A stretch of 64,000 nt of DNA, taken from Halichondria panicea. Taxonomy: Eukaryota > Porifera > Demospongiae > Suberitida > Halichondriidae. Under the pieces are notes generated by a model. That model ran no database searches, had not been told where the DNA came from, and worked only from the letters and a program-made list of their open reading frames with translations. Shown piece by piece: positions 19,418-31,436 of this stretch. Within the stretch, counting starts at the first letter, position 1. Every line of letters starts with the position of its first letter. The stretch is from contig NC_087377.1 in NCBI RefSeq assembly GCF_963675165.1, positions 1,761,501 to 1,825,500 on the forward strand, in the 5' to 3' direction. Position numbers and translations under genes: made by a program.

Positions 19418-21955
19418 AGCAGGCCACCCTCTATAATACAGCCAGGTTAATGGGTCCCAAAGTCTCCATAGCATGTGTTTGGACCTGTGTTAGCAGGCCA
19501 CCCTCTATAATACAGCCAGGTTAATGGGTCCCAAAGTCTCCATAGCATGTGTTTGGACCTGTGTTAGCAGGCCACCCTCTATAATACAGCCAGGTTAATG
19601 GGTCCCAAAGTCTCCATAGCATGTGTTTGGACCTGTGTTAGCAGGCCACCCTCTATAATACAGCCAGGTTAATGGGTCCCAAAGTCTCCATAGCATGTGC
19701 TTGGACCTGTGTTAGCAGGCCACCCTCTATAATACAGCCAGGTTAATGGGCCTCAAAGTCTCCATAGCATGTGTTTGGACCTGTGTTAGCAGACCACCCT
19801 CTATAATACAGCCAGGTTAATGGGCCTCAAAGTCTCCATAGCATGTGTTTGGACCTGTGTTAGCAGGCCACCCTCTATAATACAGCCAGGTTAATGGGCC
19901 CCAAAGTCTCCATAGCATGTGTTTGGACATGTATTAGCAGGCCACCCTCTATAATACAGCCAGGTTAATGGGCCCCAAAGTCTCCATAGCATGTGTTTGG
20001 ACCTATGTTAGCAGGCCACCCTCTATAATACAGCCAGGTTAATGGGCCCCAAAGTCTCCATAGCATGTGTTTGGACATGTATTAGCAGGCCACCCTCTAT
20101 AATACAGCCAGGTTAATGGGCCTCAAAGTCTCCATAGCATGTGTTTGGACCTGTGTTAGCAGACCACCCTCTATAATACAGCCAGGTTAATGGGCCTCAA
20201 AGTCTCCATAGCATGTGTTTGGACCTGTGTTAGCAGGCCACCCTCTATAATACAGCCAGGTTAATGGGCCCCAAAGTCTCCATAGCATGTGTTTGGACCT
20301 GTGTTAGCAGACCACCCTCTATAATACAGCCAGGTTAATGGGCCTCAAAGTCTCCATAGCATGTGTTTGGACCTGTGTTAGCAGGCCACCCTCTATAATA
20401 CAGCCAGGTTAATGGGCCCCAAAGTCTCCATAGCATGTGTTTGGACATGTATTAGCAGGCCACCCTCTATAATACAGCCAGGTTAATGGGCCCCAAAGTC
20501 TCCATAGCATGTGTTTGGACCTGTGTTAGCAGACCACCCTCTATAATACAGCCAGGTTAATGGGCCCAAAGTCTCCATAGCATGTGTTTGGACCTGTGTT
20601 AGCAGGCCACCCTCTATAATACAGCCAGGTTAATGGGTCCCAAAGTCTCCATAGCATGTGTTTGGACCTGTGTTAGCAGGCCACCCTCTATAATACAGCC
20701 AGGTTAATGGGTCCCAAAGTCTCCATAGCATGTGCTTGGACCTGTGTTAGCAGGCCACCCTCTATAATACAGCCAGGTTAATGGGCCTCAAAGTCTCCAT
20801 AGCATGTGTTTGGACCTGTGTTAGCAGACCACCCTCTATAATACAGCCAGGTTAATGGGCCTCAAAGTCTCCATAGCATGTGTTTGGACCTGTGTTAGCA
20901 GGCCACCCTCTATAATACAGCCAGGTTAATGGGCCCCAAAGTCTCCATAGCATGTGTTTGGACATGTATTAGCAGGCCACCCTCTATAATACAGCCAGGT
21001 TAATGGGCCCCAAAGTCTCCATAGCATGTGTTTGGACCTATGTTAGCAGGCCACCCTCTATAATACAGCCAGGTTAATGGGCCCCAAAGTCTCCATAGCA
21101 TGTGTTTGGACATGTATTAGCAGGCCACCCTCTATAATACAGCCAGGTTAATGGGCCTCAAAGTCTCCATAGCATGTGTTTGGACCTGTGTTAGCAGACC
21201 ACCCTCTATAATACAGCCAGGTTAATGGGCCTCAAAGTCTCCATAGCATGTGTTTGGACCTGTGTTAGCAGGCCACCCTCTATAATACAGCCAGGTTAAT
21301 GGGCCCCAAAGTCTCCATAGCATGTGTTTGGACCTGTGTTAGCAGACCACCCTCTATAATACAGCCAGGTTAATGGGCCTCAAAGTCTCCATAGCATGTG
21401 TTTGGACCTGTGTTAGCAGGCCACCCTCTATAATACAGCCAGGTTAATGGGCCCCAAAGTCTCCATAGCATGTGTTTGGACATGTATTAGCAGGCCACCC
21501 TCTATAATACAGCCAGGTTAATGGGCCCCAAAGTCTCCATAGCATGTGTTTGGACCTATGTTAGCAGGCCACCCTCTATAATACAGCCAGGTTAATGGGC
21601 CCCAAAGTCTCCATAGCATGTGTTTGGACATGTATTAGCAGGCCACCCTCTATAATACAGCCAGGTTAATGGTCCCCAAAGTCTCCATAGCATGTGTTTG
21701 GACCTGTGTTAGCAGACCACCCTCTATAATACAGCCAGGTTAATGGGCCTCAAAGTCTCCGTAGCATGTGTTTGGACCTGTGTTAGCAGACCACCCTCTA
21801 TAATACAGCCAGGTTAATGGGCCCCAAAGTCTCCATAGCATGTGTTTGGACCTGTGTTAGCAGGCCACCCTCTATAAAACAACCAGGCCCCAAAGTCTCC
21901 ATAGCATGTGTTTGGACCTGTGTTAGCAGACCACCCTCTATAATACAGCCACTGT
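19418..21955. repeat. 74-bp satellite array, about 34 copies, higher-order structure
   Basis: The monomer begins near AGCAGGCCACCCTCTATAAT and is 74 bp long, with very low divergence. Variant bases (GGTCCC/GCCTC/GCCCC, GCAGGCC/GCAGACC, ACCTGTGTTA/ACATGTATTA/ACCTATGTTA) recur in the same order 14 monomers later (about 1035 bp). About four copies of the same monomer occur at 51730-51995 beside kinase copy 2. It lies wholly in an intron of kinase copy 1. Confidence 0.95.
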
Positions 21956-22008
21956 TGGTCTACCCACCACTATACATATACAGGGTATACTAATAGTAAG
22001 GTACTCAC

Positions 22009-22112
22009 AAAGACATTAGTGACATGGTTGGTGGTTCCTGTGATCCTGGACACCACCTCACACACTTGCCAGATACTAGGACGAAGCTCAGGGTCAGAGG
22101 TCAACAGGCAGC
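22009..22112 (-). CDS. Kinase copy 1, C-lobe exon
   Basis: Reads CLLTSDPELRPSIWQVCEVV, then SRITGTTNHVTNVF. DPELRPS carries the conserved subdomain XI arginine. The near-identical exon 52155-52052 in copy 2 has C in place of that R (DPELCPS). Confidence 0.85.
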
Positions 22113-22624
22113 CTACAAGGGAGGAGGAGAACACATGTATCACACCCACACACACACACACCCACATACACCCACACGGCAAGCATAAAACAAATGCGTC
22201 TTATGGGATAAATATTTATGTGATTAACTTTTAAACGCCGCGATTTCAGTACAGGCCACAAATGGATATCACTGTGTGATACAAGAGTATGCAGTGATTA
22301 TGATAGCTGCTCACATAACAGCATTAGTATAAGTGTCTATTACACATTATTTTATTTCTGACTACGACTATACACAACTATGGGATAGGGCTATTGAATG
22401 ATACTTGATACTCTAAAATGGATGCTTTGTACAATAAATTATTATTATGTAACTAGTGAAATGCTTCCTCACACACACACACACAGTGAAGCCACTCTTA
22501 ATGACCTCATCTGAAGAAAGGTTAACTGCAGGCTATGAGGTCCCAAATAAATAGTTTTTGTATACATGCAGCCAAAATGTTGTTCCCTAAACGTGTCTGT
22601 TATAAATAGTTCAATTGTACATAC

Positions 22625-22763
22625 CTTGAGGTCGCGATGTATGATGGGTTTTATCCGATGGTGTAGCCTAGCAACGGCCTTAGCAACGTCAGAGAAGATA
22701 TGCAACACTTCACGTTGTCTCAGTCGAGTGCCCGCTGATTCAGCAAATCTATCACCGAAGTAC
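22625..22763 (-). CDS. Kinase copy 1, catalytic-loop exon
   Basis: Encodes QREVLHIFSDVAKAVARLHH, then IKPIIHRDLK up to a GTATGT donor. The IF.DV..AVARLH....PIIHRDLK pattern is characteristic of NAK kinases. H-R-D is the catalytic-loop triad. Confidence 0.85.
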
Positions 22764-22992
22764 CTAATAGAATAAATAATAATAATAATATTAAAAGCTT
22801 AATTTATCACTAATTGGCTACATGCAGACAGTGTTTGTGATTCTCACTACTATACATGATCAATGGTACCACTCCATTAGTATGACTAAGCAATAGACTA
22901 CCATCATGCACGCAGGTACACTACCACCCACTCCACTCATCACACACCACCCACTCCATTAGTATGAGTAGGCAATGGAGGACCATACATTA

Positions 22993-23388
22993 TGCACCTA
23001 TCAATGTGTCGCCCCACTCCCCCCAGGAGGGGTCGGGCTTATATGGGGATTTGATCTTACCTCAGGTCAACGGAGGATTTTTAAGCCCCAAGCAGTTGCA
23101 CACATTAAAACAGGTTATACAAGCAGTCTTTACTACGCAAAGCCAGGTCAAATCCCCAAGTATGGGGCCAACATTTCAGGTTAAATTTCCCCGTATGTCC
23201 CGGGGGGGGGTAGTGGGGCAACACCAGAGGAGGTCCGACATGCGTGCACGAATCACTATAAGTTCAGTGCATTGTGGTAATTGGGGTCACGTGATATGTC
23301 CAGGCCAAATGTACTAGCATTTGTAGTGATTCGTGCACGCATGTCGGACCGGGCCTCCTCTGGGGCAAAACATTGATGATAGGTGCAC
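22993..23388. mobile_element. 396-bp palindromic MITE, complete copy
   Basis: Ends TGCACCTATCAATGTGTCGC and its near reverse complement, and a second nested inverted repeat (ACATGCGTGCACGAATCAC). TA lies on both sides (22991-22992, 23389-23390). The paralogous site at 53936-53947 reads CATTACAACAAAG with a single TA and no insert. Confidence 0.85.
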
Positions 23389-23449
23389 TACAACAAAGGG
23401 AGCTAGAGAGCTAGTCTATAGATAGAGTATCTGGGTCCACTCAATAAAA

Positions 23450-23535
23450 TCTGACACTGTGTACTCACCCTAGCATTGTCCAGCTCCCTCTGCAGACTAG
23501 CCACCATATCCACCACCAGCAGCAATCAGTCAGGA
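23450..23535 (-). CDS. Candidate first exon MVASLQRELDNAR, copy 2
   Basis: Same ATG, 13 codons and donor as at 4673-4711. The exon itself is about 39 bp inside this span, with conserved 5' sequence around it. Its position between kinase exons and transposons gives no clear partner. Confidence 0.35.
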
Positions 23536-23732
23536 TACCTTGAGACAGTCACTCTCTGCTAGCTCCATCTCTCTCTACACTGCTTGTAGCCTTGTGAGCA
23601 TGCCATGGAGCCATCTCATGTTAGCAACTGGAGCTATATATTATAGAGTAGATCTGTTTCAATGCTGCCTAGCTGTGAAGCTCTTAGTCTAGTCTATGGC
23701 AGAGTCTACGGTACGGGTAGCTCAGTAGGCCG

Positions 23733-24440
23733 TAGACTGGAAACCACGCCCCTTTCTTTAGGGAAAGAGACTGGCCAGTGACTATCAACGACTTGTCCCA
23801 ACGGAATGCTTGGAATGTAGAATGCGTGGGAGATATCTAAACCACAATATTGCACACTAAGCAATACATTTTATTATAATTGATTTTATGTGAGTATTAG
23901 CTGTACAGTTGCAATAAATGTTATGTCTACCTAGCTAGCTGTTTGGATATAAGTTATCTATCAGTACTTCTCCAATGAAGCAATTCTAAAGTTGCTATAA
24001 CCTGGCTGGCTACAAGGCCACTGCAAAAATAACAGACAGAAGTAGCAGAGATGCAGAGATATATTTGTCTCTCTGCCAACTGGTTTATGGAAAGTCCCTT
24101 TGCTTTGCCCTATTGCCAGCAACATTTGAGTTTCTATTACAGCGGTATCATTGCCACAGACAGGACAAGAACTAGGTACATCCAGGTGACAGCTAGCTCC
24201 AGACTTGGACATAGTTTTGCAGCAGTTGACTTGTGATTGAAATTAAGTTTGGTAGGTGGCTGAGCTAGCTAGCTTGCTAGAGTACAGTAGATCTAGCCAA
24301 GTATACTAAACCGCAACACTGGTGACCACACCCTTTTCCCTGAACCACTTCCGCAAAATTCAGTACGCAATGAAGACAAGTCGTTGATAGTCACCTGGCC
24401 AGTCTCTTTCCCTAAATAAAGGGGCGTGGTTTCCAGTCTA
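23733..24440. mobile_element. 708-bp TIR element with 9-bp target duplication
   Basis: Termini TAGACTGGAAACCACGCCCC and reverse complement, with inverted homology for about 65 bp. AGTAGGCCG is repeated exactly on both sides (23724-23732, 24441-24449). A 9-bp duplication suggests a Mutator-like element, by family knowledge. Interior open frames are short; one contains a CPVC string but I do not call a protein. Confidence 0.8.
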
Positions 24441-24446
24441 AGTAGG

Positions 24447-25087
24447 CCGGTGTCATAAAATTTTGGGCCCCCGGGCCTAGAATGTTAACAGTTTAGGCCC
24501 CCCAGGGGGTCCAAAATGTTAACATTCTGGGCCCCCACTGTGAGATTAGGCCCCCCTCTTCTGCTTTTCTGCACGATCGTACGATAGAAGGAAGTCAAAG
24601 AGATATAGGTAAGGTTAGCTCTATTAGTTGACAAAGCATCAAAGAGACTGCATGCATGCAAAGACTCTGTATCAAACTAGCAAAAATGTTTGCATTATTA
24701 TTCTATCATGGAATTATAAAAGTGAAGGAAGATTTACCTTTCAAGTTACTCATGCTTTACCTATAAGAGTTAAATGCTTTGATGCAGCTCTGCAATGTTG
24801 GATCTGCCTGTAAGACAATCGATGTTGTTGCATAGCTATCGCCATATTTGCAACTTCGTGCTTACTTTCTTAGTCAAATTTCAGGACAAAAAAGTATAAA
24901 ACACACAATTTCAGTGCAAAGACAACAATTCATATCTTCCTCCTATGTTTTCCTATATAGAAGATGTAAATTGTTGTGGGGATGCTCTAATAGCATCACT
25001 GGCTCAGCTCTCAAGTAATGTGGAATCATAGATAGAAGTCAAGAGAGAAACTGTTGTATCATGGTGGAATCACAATAGCAGTTTCCT
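24447..25087. mobile_element. Truncated copy of the CCGGTGTCATAAAATTTT element
   Basis: The left end and about 600 bp of interior match 29029-29712. Homology stops at GTTTCCTTT near 25087, and no right end follows. It abuts the target duplication of the 708-bp element. Confidence 0.75.
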
Positions 25088-25989
25088 TTTTTATTTTTAT
25101 AAAAGAGCAGATTCACAGAGGCTTACTTTGTTTTCAAATTGGCATTGTGGGTGGAGCTAAATCTACAAATAGGGGAGGCGCTACAATCAAAATAAATTTG
25201 GTAAAGGTCGACACAGTAACACTTAAAAGTGTCTTTTCATTACACCAACCATTGTAAAATTAATGTTCAATAATGTTTGTATGTTCATTATCATAATTAT
25301 CGTTCAGTTTGCAGTGCTCTTGCACACCAGAGAGAGAGAGAGAGAGAGAGAGTCCTCCCTCCATGCAGAGAGAGAGTCCTCCCTCCATGCAGTGTGACAG
25401 CCAGCACCGTCGCGAGTATGTGGCACTGCATCGCTGGCCCCCCGCCCATCCACCCATGGGACCATCTGGGATATCTGTAGCAAATGGTTGTGATATCTCA
25501 ATTGAATACAGTTAAGACAGCAATAACCAACCTAGAGGCTGTCCCAGTCCAGGTTATTAGAAGGTAGTCTGGCCACGAGACTAATTAGTTACATCCAGGT
25601 GGTTAGAATTTGCTATCCAATGGAGATTCTCATGTAAGAGTTGCTGTTGCCTACAGGGACAAAGCATCGTGTACATACATGTAGGGTATCATACGCACAC
25701 CCACCTAACATGAGGGTGTGGCCATCATGTGGGTGTGGCCACAGTTGTAGTAGATGTGGTCTGACCACTCCCCCTCCACAGAACGAGTTCATTTTTCATT
25801 TACAGTATGACAAACAAAAAGGAAATGAAAAATGATGGGGCGCCCCAAAAGTATGATTGTGATGAGTTATGTATGATGGTTCATTGCAGCAGCTATATAG
25901 CTGTGGGTACAAGGGAGAGGGGTTAGCAACATGCATCATATATACACAAAGGGACAATAAGAAGTTAGCAACTGCTGCCTCCTACAGAT

Positions 25990-26090
25990 CAAGACACACA
26001 GCTATCTATAAGGAAGGACAGATTACATGCACTCACTCGTGGTTGAGGAGGAGGACATTGTTGCTTATTCCATCAGTGTTTGTGGGATTT
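25990..26090 (-). CDS. Possible kinase exon upstream of copy 1
   Basis: A short frame ending NNVLLLNH plus GA at a GTGAGT donor (about 26036) would join in phase to 22763 to give NHEYFGDRF, in the place of the hinge region of NAK kinases. No good acceptor is visible, and a TGA lies upstream in frame. Weak call. Confidence 0.25.
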
Positions 26091-26139
26091 GGTGATGTAC
26101 ATCAGTAGATATATGTTCCATGCTTGACTTCAGTATGTG

Positions 26140-27780
26140 ATGTGGTGGATACTCCCTCCAGTGCAGTAGGTCCCCCGGAGCCAGAACCATGTAGTGTGAA
26201 GGGTAGGGTTAGGACACATACGTAGTACTACCTCATACATGGAATTACACTACACAAGGCTTGAACTGTATAATTATATATAAAAGCTTATTATTTAGAA
26301 TTAATCATCAGACCACCACAACTGACTGATACGTATAGATGTCACCAGCAGTCCCTCTACTGTCAGATGTAATATGGAGTTTTTTTCTCTATATTATAGA
26401 AATTCCGCCAGTTGTCCTCCAGAGCAAGAACCATGTAGTGGGAGAAATAGATTATTAGGGGGTACATGCATGCATGGGGTTAGGTACTCATGTCATGTAA
26501 CACACAAGGCTTGTTACTGTATAAGGCTCAAATAAGAATAATTGTCAGACCACAACCGATATATGTAGATTCTTGATAGTGAAATGCCAGTGTGTCGAAT
26601 AAAAACGAGTTCTTTCTAGAGATTCTGCCAGTTGGTCCCCAAGAGCCAGCTAGAACTCTATAATGCATGTATGACACCAGGGGTAGAGGTTAGGACACAG
26701 AGCACACACATGTACACAAGGCTTGCTACGTAACTAGCTGTGTATAAGGCTCAATATTATTTTAAACTTGTTAGACCACAACCGATATGTAGATTCTTGT
26801 TTGAAATGCTGTCGATCCAGTGTCGGATATAAATGAGTCTTTTATAGAAGTTCCGCCAGTTGTCATCCAGAGCTAGAACCATGTAGTGGGAGAAATAGAT
26901 TATTAGAGGGTACATGCATGCACAGAGTTAGGTACTCATGTCATGTAACACACAAGGCTTGTTACTGTATAAGGCTCAAATAAGAATAATTATTATTTAG
27001 AATAATTGTCAGACCACCACAAGCGACATGTAGATTCTTGATAGTGAAATGCCACAAGTAGTTTGTCCAGCGTGTCGAATAATCGAGTCTTTCTAGAAAT
27101 TCTGCCGGTTGGTCCTCCAGAGCTAGAACCATGTAGTGGGAGAATTTGGTTAGAATAGGGTTATAGGAAGTATACTATAGGTACGTCTGAAGCACACAAT
27201 ACATGCAGCTGGTGAGTGGTTCTACAGGGATGCAAGGTTTGAAAGAGACAGACTATAGTAAAGCAGTTGGTTGTTGGGTATAGGACACATCAGTAGTAAT
27301 CATACATGTACGAATATACACAAGGCTTGATAGAATGGTGTAAGGCTCAATATATTAATCGTTAGACTACAACCGATATAATAGGTTCTCGATATGCTGC
27401 CAGTATCCAGTGTGTCGGACATAAAAGAGTCTTTTCTATAGAAATTCCGCCAGTTGGTCCCCTCCAGAGCAAGAACCATGTAGTGTAAGAAATAGATTAG
27501 GACTCATCAATATAGTACCAGGAGTGCCTGATAGTACTCATACATGCTAATATACCAGGCTTGCTTGATAACTATCTAATGCCAAACTACAACCCATAAT
27601 TATAATAATCATGTAGATTCTTGAAATGTCACCATCTGCAGTGCAGTGTGTCAGATCTGCCAGTTGGTCCCCCAGAGCAAGAACTATGCAGTGCGAGAAA
27701 TAGATTATTAGGGGGTAGACATTAGTAGACACGATTTAAGGCTTGATATACAGTGCGTATAAGGCTCGTTATAACTATCA
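26140..27780. repeat. Degenerate tandem repeat, about seven units of 220-340 bp
   Basis: A core near CCGCCAGTTGGTCC..AGAGCAAGAACCATGTAGTG recurs at about 26168, 26402, 26625, 26848, 27100, 27436 and 27655. ACACAAGGCTTG..TATAAGGCTCAA and a CGATATGTAGATTCTTG block follow each time. Units differ by many substitutions and indels, so the array is old. No gene was found. Confidence 0.8.
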
Positions 27781-28047
27781 GACCACAACCAGTCTGTGCG
27801 TGAGTACCACCATCTGCTGTGTTGATAGCCAGTGTCAGTGTCAGTGATGTTAGTAGAAATGTTCCAGACTTGACTTCATAAGTAGTGGATAGACTTCAGT
27901 ACTTCAATATAGTTCAGATAGACTTCATTACTTCACAATAGTTCAGTAGTGGATAGACTTGACTTCAATATTCCACCCAGTGGTCTCGTGTTGTCAGATC
28001 TGTAGAAATAAATCAGCATGTATTCTTGAAAAGTTGCACAAGACAGC

Positions 28048-28318
<271 letters not shown>

Positions 28319-28757
28319 TCACTGCGTAGCCAATTCTCACCATTTAATTAGTCAGTGCTCAAGAGCAGATACTGCCACTTGTTGTGATATACTGCTGTCA
28401 CAAAAATGAATGAAGGTACTGACTACTGTGAGGGGCCCCTCTCTATATACATAATAATAATGTCTGATATAAATGAGATGACTGTTGAGTGCTTTTTGTT
28501 GTTGTTGATCGTTCGTTTTCGAATTTCGTGTTGTGATGAACACTATCTATTCGTGGCTGGCGTATATATAAGAATCGAATCGAATAAGAGCAATTGTTGA
28601 GCTTTAGTGGACATTTGCAGCTGTGAGAACAAGACAACACGAGGGTTAGCAATAATACATGACCAAGCAACAGCTCTAAACTATTACTGTGTACTGTAAA
28701 ACATTATTTGGTGACTCCTTGATCCTATAGCTAGCACAGACACACACAGACACACAC

Positions 28758-28935
28758 CTGCAAGGTTTAGAGGTGGAGTAGCGCTTCTTGAGATGTAGAG
28801 ACATGTTGAAGAGATCACTTCACTTTTGTAGAGACTCAGAGATGATGGACAGTCACATTGATACTGCAAACTTGCTGCAAATGTGAGGTTCAGCTTCTGC
28901 TTCAGCATTTATATAAATTAATGCGCATGCGCCAT
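28758..28935 (-). promoter_or_regulatory. Candidate promoter and first exon
   Basis: On the minus strand: a TGCGCATGCGC palindrome at 28922-28932 (NRF1-like consensus), a TATATAAAT box around 28909-28917, then an ATG at 28804 opening MSLHLKKRYSTSKPCR to a GTGTGT donor at 28758. It could be the start of kinase copy 1 or of an unrecognised gene; no linking exon was found. Confidence 0.3.
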
Positions 28936-29028
28936 AGATGTATAGGGGTGTGGCTAAATTCTAGGGGAGGGGCTGCGAAGGTGCGCATCAAATAGAATTA
29001 GTAAACAAATCTGTTCGAAAACTGTTGG

Positions 29029-30068
29029 CCGGTGTCATAAAATTTTGGGCCCCCCGGCCTAGAATTTTAAAATTTTGGACCCTCCGGGCCTAGAATGTTA
29101 ACAGTTTAGGCCCCCCAGGGGGTCCAAACTGTTAACATTCTAGGCCCCCCACTGTGAGATTAGGCCCCCTCTTCTGCTATCCTTTTCTGCACGATAGAAC
29201 GAAGTCAAAGAGATATTATAATAAATTGGTAAGGTTAGCTCTATTAGTTGACAAAGCATCAAAGAGACGCATACATGCAAAGACTCTGTATCAAAGTAGC
29301 AAAAATGTTTGCATTATATTATTCTATCATGGAATTCAAAGTGAAGGAAGATTTACCTTTCAAGTTACTTATGCTTTACCTATATATAAGAGTTAAATGC
29401 TTTGATGCAGCTCTGCAATGTTGGATCGGCCTGTAAGACAATCGATGTTGTTGCGTAGCTATCGCCATATTTGCAACTTCGTGCTTACTTTCGTAGTCAA
29501 ATTTCAGGACAAAAAAGTATAAAACACACAATTTCAGTGCAAAGGCAACAATTCATATCTTCCTCCATGTTTTCCTATACATAGAATATGTAAATTGTTG
29601 TGGGGATGCTCCAATAGCATCACTGGCTCAGCTCTCAAGTAATGTGGAATCACAGATAGAAGTCAAGAGAGAAACTGTTGTATCATGGTGGAATCACAAT
29701 AGCAGTTTCCTTTCGGGACAAGGGTAATATTGGAAAGTCCGGACCAATTCGGGACAGTTGGCACCTATGTGCTTCGTGCTGCATGAGGCCTGATTCATAG
29801 AATGACATGGTGCAGTGTGATGGCTGTGAGACCAGTGGTATACTACTGTACACGCATGAAATGTGTGTGTGTGTGTGTGAGGAGAGCTGCATTCAGTAAC
29901 TGGCACTGCATAAACTGTGAAGACCATAGAAGACTGTATTGGTGTATTTTGAGAATGCACTGTCACATAATGTTACCGCTGTTGCGCTGTTAATGGGGGG
30001 CCTAAAATGTTAAAATTCTAGGCCCGGGAGGGCCCAATCTCATGGGGCCTAAAATTTTATGACACCGG
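29029..30068. mobile_element. 1.04-kb TIR transposon, complete ends
   Basis: Ends CCGGTGTCATAAAATTTT and AAAATTTTATGACACCGG, with palindromic GGCCC-rich subterminal blocks (for example 29090-29142). One interior frame around 29800-29835 reads a Cys-rich VQCDGCE-like string reminiscent of a PHD finger, but it is interrupted by stops. I regard the interior as non-coding remnant. Confidence 0.75.
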
Positions 30069-31436
30069 TACCGCCAAAATGTTAATAATATCCGCTGCTT
30101 AAGTATTGCAACACTCTTGCGACCGTATAGTTAATGGACAAAATGTAAGCTTTAAAGCACCAGAAAACACATGGATAGGAGAATATAAAACCAGTTATGG
30201 TAGGTAGGATTTGAAGGATACCCTTGCTGGCATACATAGAAGGGATAATGATGAGACAACAGGCAGGCTTTAATCAATTACCTCAGTAGATAGCAAACAC
30301 ATTAAAATCGAGACAGCAATCAAAATCCATGGCGTATGCAATTCCAACGCCAATTTTTTCTTATTTATCAATTGAAAACAACGTTGTCATGTATACTATG
30401 CATATGGTATAGTGGGTAATCATAACGGTGAGTAAAAATATTCGTTATTTTTGTGGGGAATCTTCATGGCCTACACGAAATTTTCACTTACGAAAACGTA
30501 GGTATGCTTATACAGTAACGCATACTATACTCGCGAAAATCACCATTTCCCATTCAGTGAAACGAATCTCACGAAAATTTACCCACTATAATTATACGGT
30601 AGTAAGACTTTTGCTCAGAAGTAGAGATACAAAACCTGTTCACATTTCTTAAGCTCAGATGGCACCAATGCAAAACTGTGAAAATACTTTCAATGTAAGT
30701 ACAACCAGAAGTCTCGAGGTCAGCTGCGCGTTTACCTCCTCAAGAGAAAGCCACACACAGATTGAAGCCAGTACAAGAGCACTGACTTATACTTGTACCT
30801 CTGCTTCAGAGCAAAATGAGCAAAAATAAAATTGCTTCTCCTCCAAACACTTCAAGCTTTTTAAACTAGTCCGCCAATTCTTAATTTCATAAGCTAAATG
30901 AAAACATTCTCCCTTAGGTATTACAATAGAGATATAATAATACAGTCCTACACTTTGCCCACTTTATGTGTTACCTCATTGAAATCAATTTAGCATGATT
31001 ATAAATTAGGTATGGGCAAAGTGTAGTATCTGTTTTAATTTGTTTCACCTTATAATTATCACGGTGCTCGGACAATGGAAGATACCAGACTTGAGTTTCA
31101 TTCTGATTTCTGTCACAGATCTTGATCCTTTGATATTGTAGAAACGGAACTTGCACGCATGCAGCAGTAATTCAGTCTGCAGTTGTGATGCATGTGTAGT
31201 CAGGGGGAATCAAAGTGATAAGAACACATGCATGTTCAATGCTGTTAACAAGGTGCAACAGAGAATTTCCTAACAGCAAAACCACAATAGATAATGATTT
31301 CTTAAGCCTAAACTTGCACCAAACAAGAGTACTCTTGTGTATACATAAAACAGCCCGTACACGCCACCTCTGTATTATGGCCAAAACATTGCTCCACAAA
31401 TGTGTTCATTGCAAGCATTCTTCATGCATGCAGGTA

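Larger units (their letters stand above)
18108..22763 (-). pseudogene. Kinase copy 1: NAK-family (AAK1/BMP2K-like), broken
   Basis: Recognised exons are 22763-22625 (catalytic loop), 22112-22009 (end of kinase domain), 19336-19002 (tail) and 18236-18108 (last exon). NAK kinases phosphorylate clathrin adaptor subunits at the membrane. Against an intact gene: no exon carrying the DFG/APE segment can be seen between the first two exons, the 22009/19336 phases do not match, and the tail exon has an in-frame TAG at 19086-19088. Kinase copy 2 holds one of the missing exons. It is either a decaying gene or a fragmentary copy. Confidence 0.65.

Noticed and set aside
19418-21955. CRISPR-like array (regular short repeats)
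   Set aside because: Repeats are contiguous 74-bp monomers with no unique spacers, in a eukaryotic intron.
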